The notes beneath the pieces were generated by a model that was not told the DNA's origin, did not search any database, and was given only the letters and a program-made list of their open reading frames with translations. Below are positions 1 to 6,460 of a stretch of DNA of 7,126 nt, one piece after another. The DNA comes from Alphaproteobacteria bacterium UBA2966 (lineage in GTDB: Bacteria; Pseudomonadota; Alphaproteobacteria; UBA2966). Each line of letters opens with the position of its first letter. Position 1 is the stretch's first letter. Location: positions 1 to 7,126 of the forward strand of contig DEBC01000094.1 of NCBI GenBank assembly GCA_002348365.1, given 5' to 3'. A program made the position numbers and the translations under genes.

Positions 1-739
1 GTTGCTTCAAGGCTTCGACATACTCGCCTTGCCCACCGCCAACACAAACGAATCGGAGTGTCGAATCATCTTTCAACAGCGCAGCCGTCCGTAGAAATCC
101 TTCGTGATCCTTAATCGGATCCAGCCGGGCTGCCATTCCAATGAGACGCTGATCCCCACTTACGCCCCACTCCGCGCGCAACTGCACTCTCGCGTCCGGG
201 TTTGGAGCGAAGACTTCCGTGTCGAAACCGTTGGAGATAACGACGATTTTTTCTACCGGCAAGCCAACGGCAGCACCATAATCGAGACCCGCCTTCGAGT
301 TCACCATGATCCTGTCGGGAATCCTGGAAAGGCGCCGTTCAAGGAACGCGGTTAGTCTCCAAGAATAGTCATAGAGACTGAGATCCATGTCAGAAGCTCT
401 CACGCCCCAGACGATTCGCGATCCACGGTGAAATGGTTGCAGCAGCGCAGAGAATATATTGGGTGGGCCCAGAAAGGATTGAATGACCGCCGGTTTAAGC
501 TCATCGACGATTCGATGAAGGCGTCGAGCAAATCCCAATACATCCCACCGGCCTGCTTTCTGGGTCGAAATCAGTCTGACACCAGTACCAGCCAGAGCAC
601 TTTCGAGTGCACCGCCCGGATAAAATGTCGCGACGGACACTTCGAACCCTAGCCGCTGCAGTCGGGTGGCCAGAACCACCAATTGAGACTCCGCTCCGCC
701 AACATCTAGCGAACGGGCCAAAAAGAGTAGTGGAATCAA
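1..739 (-). CDS. GT4-type glycosyltransferase, C-terminus beyond window edge
   Basis: This is a retaining, nucleotide-sugar-dependent glycosyltransferase with the GT-B fold (family GT4), presumably cytoplasmic or membrane-associated. I translated 246 codons that stay open to the left edge, so the C-terminal catalytic half, including the expected EX7E motif, is outside the window. Visible signs are the N-terminal strand and donor/acceptor loop RSLDVGGAE (residues 9-17), the interdomain VVISNGFDTEVF (166-177, the usual V-I-P-N-G-V-D-T-x-x-F), and the start of the C-terminal domain AARLDPIKD (203-211), with R205 and K210 matching the phosphate-binding Arg and Lys. The start is probably TTG at 739-737: in-frame stops lie just upstream and no ATG or GTG precedes the conserved LLFLARSLDVGG strand. 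The Shine-Dalgarno sequence is poor. It follows the CgeB-like gene by 84 nt, the second-largest gap in the run. Family is clear; donor and acceptor are unknown. Confidence 0.9.
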   Translation of the reverse strand, partial: MIPLLFLARSLDVGGAESQLVVLATRLQRLGFEVSVATFYPGGALESALAGTGVRLISTQKAGRWDVLGFARRLHRIVDELKPAVIQSFLGPPNIFSALLQPFHRGSRIVWGVRASDMDLSLYDYSWRLTAFLERRLSRIPDRIMVNSKAGLDYGAAVGLPVEKIVVISNGFDTEVFAPNPDARVQLRAEWGVSGDQRLIGMAARLDPIKDHEGFLRTAALLKDDSTLRFVCVGGGQGEYVEALKQ

Positions 740-797
740 GAATTCAGCAACTTCGTTTGGCCTGACAGATCACTGTTATCCTGACCTGTCCGAAATT

Positions 798-816
798 GAC
801 ACGTGCCACACTTGTC
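798..816. repeat. Imperfect inverted repeat in the 84-nt gap between genes 5 and 6
   Basis: The arms GACACGTG (798-805) and CACTTGTC (809-816) are separated by CCA and pair at 7 of 8 positions. The repeat begins 7 nt past the TGA of the CgeB-like gene. On the minus-strand transcript it could form a short hairpin with a 3-nt loop and one mismatch. No U-run follows, so it does not look like a standard intrinsic terminator. It could be an RNA-processing or stability element, or chance. Confidence 0.35.
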
Positions 817-823
817 CCATGGA

Positions 824-1930
824 TCAAGTCTGCGGGCGGGGTTCGTGTAGAGCCTCAGTCACAAGTTGGCTAAGGTAGGTCACGAACCGATCCCGCGCCT
901 CCCTCCCTACGATGTGGGCGCGATAGGCCTCTTGACCCGCCCGTGCGATATCGATGTAGCGGTCATAATCCTGAAGCACCTCTTCCAACCGCCGAACGGT
1001 ATCGTCCAAGTCCCAACTATGGGGAACGAATGTCGTCTCGGGCTGAAACAAATCGGGGTATGTCTCCAGGTGCGACATGTCAGGCTTCATGAGAACCGCA
1101 CCAGCAAGGAATGTCTCGTAGTCTTTGTAATTGATTTCGCTGTAACCGAACGGTGAGAGGACGACGCGACTGCGGCGAAGCTCCCGAACATAAGCCAGTT
1201 TTCCAATGCGATCACTGGAGCAGTAATCGCCAAGCAAATTGGCCATTAGTTTGCGTTGGTGAGCCACGGTATTCCGCCGATAAGCGGTATTGATCCGGCA
1301 CGACACACCCAGGGGCCGTGATGCAGACGGCGGTTCGAAATGCCCGGTGGGACGCATCAAGAACGCCAGAGGAACGTAACGACAAAGCGTGGCAAGACGT
1401 GGACCCAACAGCGAGTAGTTGGCGAGGGATGTATTCCAAGACAGCCGCAACTTCGCCAGGTGCTTGGCATCGGATACGGGTACCGAACAGTTGGATTCTT
1501 CATCACTTACGCCAGTTTGTCGGTGATAGTAATCCGCAAACAGTCGCACGCCATATAAGGGCCTCAGATAGTGAGCTCGATCCCTCAACAGGCTGGTCTT
1601 GTAGTAACGTGTGACAAATGGCAGCACATCGACCGCGACCGACGCCGCCGTCGAACTGCGATCGAAGAACAGCAAGCAACTGGCGGCATCCGCCAATTCC
1701 GCGATTACCTCAGTCGCTTGATCGCTTCGGTCTTGACTCGGATCATTCCAGAAGTAATTGCTGTTGACGACCAGCACGTCGCACTCGCGCAGCGCTGGTT
1801 CAATGGCAAAATGAATTCGAATGTCATATCCACTTTCCCGGATGGCACGCCCATGTACGAGCAGCGGCCCGAGGAATGCACACGTATTCTGCGTCGCAAA
1901 TCGGTCACTTAGGATATTGATCTTAAGCAC
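824..1930 (-). CDS. CgeB/Glyco_trans_1_2-like glycosyltransferase, surface glycan locus
   Basis: This 368-aa protein probably transfers a sugar in polysaccharide assembly, but it is more divergent than its neighbours. The N-terminal part (about 1-60) begins with a Rossmann-like strand LKINILSD and continues to CDVLVVNSNYF. The middle contains RYYKTSLLRDR (108-118), a stretch I recognise from uncharacterised proteins annotated as family 1 glycosyltransferases. The C-terminal region carries the best signature, SPFGYSEINYKDYETFLAG (259-277) followed by KPDMSHLETYPDLF (282-295). It resembles the Glyco_trans_1_2 / CgeB-type domain, in which this segment sits at the nucleotide-sugar site. No signal peptide or membrane helix is evident. 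The start is GTG at 1930-1928, chosen because the first beta strand begins immediately after it. Only 9 nt separate it from the upstream stop, so translational coupling is likely. Family assignment comes from motif memory; substrate is unknown. Confidence 0.82.
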   Translation of the reverse strand: MLKINILSDRFATQNTCAFLGPLLVHGRAIRESGYDIRIHFAIEPALRECDVLVVNSNYFWNDPSQDRSDQATEVIAELADAASCLLFFDRSSTAASVAVDVLPFVTRYYKTSLLRDRAHYLRPLYGVRLFADYYHRQTGVSDEESNCSVPVSDAKHLAKLRLSWNTSLANYSLLGPRLATLCRYVPLAFLMRPTGHFEPPSASRPLGVSCRINTAYRRNTVAHQRKLMANLLGDYCSSDRIGKLAYVRELRRSRVVLSPFGYSEINYKDYETFLAGAVLMKPDMSHLETYPDLFQPETTFVPHSWDLDDTVRRLEEVLQDYDRYIDIARAGQEAYRAHIVGREARDRFVTYLSQLVTEALHEPRPQT

Positions 1931-1939
1931 GAACGCCGC

Positions 1940-3076
1940 TCAACGGACAGCATTGAAACGTTTGTGCGACGTCGTGTTGCTAACAATTTCATTCCAGACG
2001 GCGAGGACGCGGTCCACGGTGCAAGCTTTCGCCCGGCTCGTGCCTTCTGCCGCCAACCGCCGCCTGCAATCAGGATCGTGGATCAATTCGAGAAGTGCCG
2101 ACGCCAGGCCTGATACGTCATCGACAGGCACAACCAGACCGGAAACACCGTTTTCGACAAACTGCGATGGACCGGCGGAACGCTCGGTGACTATGACAGG
2201 CATTCCGCAGCTCATCGCCTCAAGCACCACATTTGCCGTTCCCTCGAATCGCGATGGCAGTACGAAGAGTCCAGCGGCACGGTAGTATGGAAACGGATTC
2301 GACACGGTGCCCAGCCAGTCAATTCGGGTTCCGATTCCCAAACTGTCAGCGAGAGCGCGAAGTTGGGATTCGGCCTCCCCTTCGCCGATAAGGGCAAGGC
2401 GCCATCCCGGCACTGAGTCTGCAATCTTGGCGAAGGCGTGCAGCAGAACCTCATGCGCTTTCTGGTAGGTGAAACTGGCCACCGTCAGAATGGTTGTTTC
2501 TGGGATTTCAGCACGGGATGTCTCGGAATCGTAGGCTACGGGATTGGGAACATAGACCAGCTTGCGAGACGGAATGAATCCTCCTAGGTACCCCATCGCA
2601 GCTTCACTGTTTGCCGTTACGAAGTCCGCCATCGGATAGAACACTCGACGCATTATGCGCCAGGCGCGGCCAATCGGCTGCCTACGGGGATCGTTACGTT
2701 CGCTGATGACGACACGCGTCCTGAGGCCGAGAGAAGCGATGACCGTCAGTACATTCGTCGAACCAATAAAGGCTACGACGTTCGTCGCCCTAAGTTCCTT
2801 GAATGTCCGTCGCAGCGCGACAATACGACGAAAATTGGCGCAAACGCCCCGGAAGAACGACCCCGAGTCCGCGGTCTGACCGATCGCGCGGCGGATAATT
2901 CCCTCGTGTGGCTCAAAGAAGTCAGACTCGGAGTCCGAGAGCGTAACAATCGCGACCGTACGACCGGCGTCGTTCCAGGCATTTGCCAATGTTGTCACCA
3001 CTCGCTGAGAACCGCCGGGGCCCAAGTCCCCAATCACCAGGACAATGTCAGGATGTTTCATCCGTTCTCGGGGCAT
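1940..3076 (-). CDS. GT4-type glycosyltransferase (378 aa)
   Basis: This is a complete GT-B fold glycosyltransferase of normal GT4 length, predicted to act at the cytoplasmic face of the membrane on a lipid-linked acceptor. The N-terminal domain has DIVLVIGDLGPGGSQRVV (10-27), the variant of the GGAER loop seen in O-antigen and amylovoran-type transferases. It also has ISERNDPR (124-131) and VTANSEA (153-159). The C-terminal domain has VYVPNPV (174-180), LALIGEGE (227-234), LPSRFEGTANVVLEAMSCG (273-291) and SGLVVP (312-317). E278 and E286 form an intact EX7E motif. K206 is the expected phosphate-binding Lys, but the usual Arg five residues earlier is S201 (ASFTYQK). The start is uncertain: ATG at 3076 gives the full frame, while ATG at 3061 (M6, MKHPDIVLV) begins closer to the first strand; neither has a strong Shine-Dalgarno sequence. 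The upstream gap is 36 nt. Donor and acceptor are not determinable. Confidence 0.93.
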   Translation of the reverse strand: MPRERMKHPDIVLVIGDLGPGGSQRVVTTLANAWNDAGRTVAIVTLSDSESDFFEPHEGIIRRAIGQTADSGSFFRGVCANFRRIVALRRTFKELRATNVVAFIGSTNVLTVIASLGLRTRVVISERNDPRRQPIGRAWRIMRRVFYPMADFVTANSEAAMGYLGGFIPSRKLVYVPNPVAYDSETSRAEIPETTILTVASFTYQKAHEVLLHAFAKIADSVPGWRLALIGEGEAESQLRALADSLGIGTRIDWLGTVSNPFPYYRAAGLFVLPSRFEGTANVVLEAMSCGMPVIVTERSAGPSQFVENGVSGLVVPVDDVSGLASALLELIHDPDCRRRLAAEGTSRAKACTVDRVLAVWNEIVSNTTSHKRFNAVR

Positions 3077-3112
3077 CAGGAGACAAATTTGGGCATCAAC
3101 CGCACTTGTCGT

Positions 3113-4411
3113 TCAAAGCTCGAACTTGATCCCAGCCCCCTGAACCTGCGATGCAGTGGACAGAGACTCGTGGGATTTACTCTGAGCTACACTGGAGAGC
3201 ATCGAGATCTCGTGCTGAATACGTTCATCCCAATTGGAGAACGTTTGCTCGGCGATACGGGCGATAGCCTTGGCTCTTCTTTGCCGCTCTTCTCCATCGC
3301 TATGTAGATGAAGAAGCGCAGCCGCCAAGGCGTCGGTGTCTTCGACGTGAGGGATACGCATGACCGTATCGGGAGGAAATATCTGGTCCGTACGGAGGTC
3401 AGCACCGATGCCAGGTTGGGAAGCAGGAAATATCGCGCAGCATCCGGCAGAGAGGGCCTCCACATTGGTATTGGTCAAATTGCACATTCTGTTGAGAGAC
3501 ACGTAGATGTCCGCCTGCGCATAAACATTCAAAACGCGTGCGTGTGTAAGTTCGCCCGTAAATGTCACGGTACGCTCTGCTCCAGCTTCCGAAACACGAA
3601 CCCGCAGCGCTTTCTCCCGTGGGCCTCCTCCCACGATCAGGGCATGGAGTGCCTCGGGTTGACGCTCCGAGGCCTTGAGAAACCCTTCGATGAACTCATC
3701 GCAACCTTTAAGAGTTTCTAAGCGGCCCACAAAGAGAACAATCGTTCGATCCCTAGGCATCCCCCAGGTTTCCGGCGTGGATGTCTGCAAGGAGTCAGGT
3801 TGCACAACGCCATGCAGCAGAAATGCACGTGGCACATCCGGGCGCAGCATTCGGTCCAACCACATCTCTCCACCGCTACCGTCTTCGCTGCACAGAACCG
3901 CGCCGAACGGTGCTCGCACCAGCCATCGGGAAACGATTTGCTGCGGCCGATTCCCTGCGGCGATATGTCGAAACCCGGGGCTGATTCCCATTACCCGGTA
4001 AACCACCGGCACGCGAATGAGCCGCGCCAAAATTCCGGCGATCCACATGTTGCCGCGGTCGACGTAGATCAAGTCGGGTCGGCTTCTCCGATAGATCTTC
4101 AGCGCCCGCCACACCTGGCGCAGTTCATAGAAGTACCAACGCAATCGACCCAGCCATTCCGGAAATCTCGCCTCACCCGCCAGAACGGTGGTCTGTCCCG
4201 GGAGCCCCTCGATCTCGACCTCTCGATCTGACGGGTCCGAACACACCCAGGACACCGCTTTGCAGGTAAACACGTACTCCATCTCATGAGAGTCTTTTGC
4301 CAGTGCGTCGATCAACTTGTAGATCGTGGGCGTGCCCGCGGGAATCCATCTCCGCTCCGAAACGCTACGTTCGAATCCACTGAATAAGCGGACGATGAAA
4401 AGAACCTTCAT
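3113..4411 (-). CDS. GT4-type glycosyltransferase with degenerate EX7E motif (432 aa)
   Basis: This is a complete GT-B glycosyltransferase, somewhat longer than typical GT4 enzymes. The N-terminal domain opens with MKVLFIVRLFSGFE (1-14), the nucleotide-fold strand and loop, and contains RPDLIYVDRGN (111-121) and VPVVYRVMG (134-142). The C-terminal domain has IVLFVGRLETLKGCDEF (224-240) with R230 and K235 as the phosphate-binding pair, then ALIVGGGP (257-264), VTFTGELTH (282-290) and the donor-site segment SLNRMCNLTNTNVEALSAG (305-323). E318 aligns with the second Glu of EX7E, but the first position is C310. About 25 C-terminal residues after 405 are polar and look like a tail rather than core domain. 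ATG at 4411 fits the first strand; GAAG just upstream is a weak Shine-Dalgarno. It lies 65 nt after asnB and 36 nt before the next transferase. Role inferred: one sugar addition in the repeat unit. Substrate unknown. Confidence 0.92.
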   Translation of the reverse strand: MKVLFIVRLFSGFERSVSERRWIPAGTPTIYKLIDALAKDSHEMEYVFTCKAVSWVCSDPSDREVEIEGLPGQTTVLAGEARFPEWLGRLRWYFYELRQVWRALKIYRRSRPDLIYVDRGNMWIAGILARLIRVPVVYRVMGISPGFRHIAAGNRPQQIVSRWLVRAPFGAVLCSEDGSGGEMWLDRMLRPDVPRAFLLHGVVQPDSLQTSTPETWGMPRDRTIVLFVGRLETLKGCDEFIEGFLKASERQPEALHALIVGGGPREKALRVRVSEAGAERTVTFTGELTHARVLNVYAQADIYVSLNRMCNLTNTNVEALSAGCCAIFPASQPGIGADLRTDQIFPPDTVMRIPHVEDTDALAAALLHLHSDGEERQRRAKAIARIAEQTFSNWDERIQHEISMLSSVAQSKSHESLSTASQVQGAGIKFEL

Positions 4412-4476
4412 GAGACTTCGGAATATTCAGGCCGAACCCATCGGCGACTGGGGGCGAGAGGCCAATACGAGAAGCC

Positions 4477-6345
4477 TCAGGCTGGCACGTCTCGCTGACT
4501 TTGTACAGCTGCTAGTGCAACCTCGTCGCCGTGACGACATGTGGATGGCTGCAACTTGAACTGTTGCGCCAGAACCAAACGGATGGCGAGACGTTGCCAA
4601 CCTGTTTCCGCCCTCTGGTCCCATATGGACTGACACAAGGATTCCGGCAAACCACCAACGCGCGGATACCCATCCTGAACCTGATTCAGAAACCTGTCGA
4701 ACGGGAACACAAATCCCATCTTGGGACGATCGATGAGGCTTGATGGTAGGTATCTTGAGAGCAAACGACGCAAGACCGACTTCTGCCCGAACGCCAGAAA
4801 AGCCCTCGGATCAGAAGTAGCGACAACTTCCTGCAGGCGCCGGCTGAGATACGGTGTTCGCAGCTCCAGGCTTGCCCGCATACTGCCGACATCGACACAT
4901 GGCAAATGATGGTTTGCCAGAGTGTCTCTCAAATCGAACCGCGGCACTTCATACTCAAGCTGTGCGCCGTTACCGGTGAACGTGTTTCGAGCCCACTGTG
5001 ACAATCCAGGTATGGTCTTCAATGCCGGAAATGTTGGCATGTTCTTGACGGCGAGAAACCGCTCGCAGTTCCTAACCGCAAATATATCTCGAAATATACC
5101 AATCCTGGGATGCAACTGCTGGAGTGCGATGGCCAACGGCCGCAATCCCAGCCGCAGACTTTCGGGCAATCCGAACCAGTGTCTCTTGCTATAACAGTAA
5201 AAGTGTTTGTTGTAGCCGAAGAAAACCTCGTCGCCCCCAACACCAGACAAGGCAACGCGAAACCCCCTGGTACGGGCGGCGGTCGCCATCTGATAGACTG
5301 ATGCCACAGTCAGGTTGTCATTCGGCTGACCGAACAATTGATTCATGTATGCCGCGTCTATCGCACCCGGATCATCTTCGCTGACGATTGTTTCATGCGG
5401 GAGTTGCAGTTCCGCAGCGATCTTTGCAGCCCCAGCCGCTTCGTCATGAGTTCGCCCTTGAGGAAAACTAACTGTAAGGCATTGCAAATCCCGATTCAGG
5501 TCCCGCTTGGCCATCGAGGCAACCAGCGCTGAATCGATCCCACTGGAGAGAAAGATGCAAAGCGGGACATCCGAAACCAGTCGGCTGTCAACGGTATCAA
5601 CGAGAACTTCTTGCAGCCGGTCCAGGTCCCGCTCGCTCAGTGGCTGAACGGTACCCCTGCCTGGCTCGCCCACCGGCGCCGACCAATACTTGCCCGAACT
5701 TGCAATTCGACCCTCGACAACCTTTAGAAATTCTGCGGGAACCAGACGCTTTATGTTGCTAAACGCCGTGTGCGGTGCGGGAATGTAGCCCAGCGCCATA
5801 AAGGCAACGAGACGTTCGTCAGAGAGATCGGGCTTGGCATCGATCAGGTCAGCTAACACACCGATTTCAGATGAGACGATGATGCCATCCGGAATCTCGG
5901 CGTAGTAGAGCTGCTTCTCGCCGAATGGATCCACTGCCAACCAGCCGCCCATTCCGTCCCAAATCGTGAACGCGAACATGCCATCGATGGCATCGAGCGA
6001 GCCTGACCCCATTTCCTGCCAGGCCTTCAGCAGAACCTCTGTATCGCCGCTCGTCTCAAACCTTGTGCCTCGCTCTTTGAGCGTACTGCGCAGGTCGCGG
6101 TAGTTGTAGATTTCACCGTTGTAGGAAATTACCAGACCACCGTGCACCATCGGCTGGTTACTGGCATCACTCAGATCAATAATGGTCAAACGCCGGTGTC
6201 CGAGGAATACACCACGCTCAACGTCGTACCACTCTCCGACACTGTCTGGGCCGCGATGTTTCAGCGCCGTCACACCCGCGCGCCCGAGCGCGATATCAGC
6301 GTCAGTCAGTGGCCGGTTAAGATAGAGGGCAAAAACGCCGCACAT
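4477..6345 (-). CDS. asnB: AsnB-type glutamine-hydrolysing asparagine synthase / glycan amidotransferase
   Basis: This 622-aa protein has the two-domain class B asparagine synthetase layout: glutamine is hydrolysed in the N-terminal domain, and the ammonia is used to amidate an acyl-adenylate in the C-terminal domain. The start is fixed by MCGVFALYL, where C2 becomes the N-terminal nucleophile after Met removal. Further glutaminase motifs are KHRGPDS (29-35), GHRRLTIIDLSD (49-60), SYNGEIYNY (74-82) and SGDTE (99-103). The synthetase domain has the pyrophosphate loop SSGIDS (267-272), ALSGVGGDEVFFGY (365-378), SLELRTPYL (492-500) and RPKMGF (540-545). All catalytic motifs look intact. In housekeeping enzymes the second motif is usually SGDGGDE; here V369 replaces the Asp. 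Such paralogues are common in O-antigen, capsule and exosortase-linked polysaccharide loci, where sugar-acid amidation is suggested. Placement between a sulfotransferase and glycosyltransferases favours a glycan substrate over free aspartate, but this is inference. No good Shine-Dalgarno is visible. Confidence 0.95.
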   Translation of the reverse strand: MCGVFALYLNRPLTDADIALGRAGVTALKHRGPDSVGEWYDVERGVFLGHRRLTIIDLSDASNQPMVHGGLVISYNGEIYNYRDLRSTLKERGTRFETSGDTEVLLKAWQEMGSGSLDAIDGMFAFTIWDGMGGWLAVDPFGEKQLYYAEIPDGIIVSSEIGVLADLIDAKPDLSDERLVAFMALGYIPAPHTAFSNIKRLVPAEFLKVVEGRIASSGKYWSAPVGEPGRGTVQPLSERDLDRLQEVLVDTVDSRLVSDVPLCIFLSSGIDSALVASMAKRDLNRDLQCLTVSFPQGRTHDEAAGAAKIAAELQLPHETIVSEDDPGAIDAAYMNQLFGQPNDNLTVASVYQMATAARTRGFRVALSGVGGDEVFFGYNKHFYCYSKRHWFGLPESLRLGLRPLAIALQQLHPRIGIFRDIFAVRNCERFLAVKNMPTFPALKTIPGLSQWARNTFTGNGAQLEYEVPRFDLRDTLANHHLPCVDVGSMRASLELRTPYLSRRLQEVVATSDPRAFLAFGQKSVLRRLLSRYLPSSLIDRPKMGFVFPFDRFLNQVQDGYPRVGGLPESLCQSIWDQRAETGWQRLAIRLVLAQQFKLQPSTCRHGDEVALAAVQSQRDVPA

Positions 6346-6423
6346 GGATCAGTGGCGGATCAATTCCAACGAAATACTGGGGCGATCAGGGTGATGCCAA
6401 TGCAGTTCATTGAGGCAAATGGA

Positions 6424-6438
6424 GGTCAATGGTTGACC
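6424..6438. repeat. Perfect 6-bp inverted repeat upstream of asnB, overlapping a second palindrome
   Basis: GGTCAA (6424-6429) and TTGACC (6433-6438) are perfect inverted arms with a 3-nt spacer, in the 115-nt gap after the sulfotransferase stop. They overlap a second, near-perfect 16-nt palindrome, GGTTGACCGGACAACC (6431-6446, pairing at all but one base pair). The two hairpins share bases and could not form at once in RNA. No T-run follows either. Possible roles are an operator-like site or a weak attenuator or processing signal; chance is not excluded. Confidence 0.35.
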
Positions 6439-6460
6439 GGACAACCGAGTCGAAGTGAGC

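Noticed and set aside
1821..2285. 154-codon plus-strand open frame
   Set aside because: It lies antisense across two well-supported minus-strand genes, has no recognisable domain, and its Arg/Ser/Thr-rich composition is that of a shadow frame.
3082..3110. GACAA...TTGTC inverted repeat in the 36-nt gap between the two complete GT4-type genes
   Set aside because: Five-base arms around a 19-nt loop are too weak to separate from chance.
3308..4231. Long plus-strand open frames antisense to the 432-aa transferase (3308-3721 and 3800-4231)
   Set aside because: No family features, and the opposite strand encodes a continuous GT4-type enzyme with conserved motifs.
4458..4483. Terminator after asnB: GAGGC/GCCTC stem and an 11-nt palindrome AGCCTCAGGCT at the stop codon
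   Set aside because: The stem is only 5 bp with an 11-nt loop, the palindrome has a 1-nt spacer that cannot loop, and no T-run follows.
6360..6410. 16-codon minus-strand reading frame upstream of asnB as a possible leader peptide
   Set aside because: No ribosome-binding site, no run of regulatory codons and no terminator after it; frames this short are expected by chance.
6401..6429. Promoter for asnB: TTGACC (6429-6424) with 17-nt spacing to ACTGCA (6406-6401)
   Set aside because: The -35-like hexamer is good but the -10 candidate barely resembles TATAAT, and TTGACC is already an arm of an inverted repeat.
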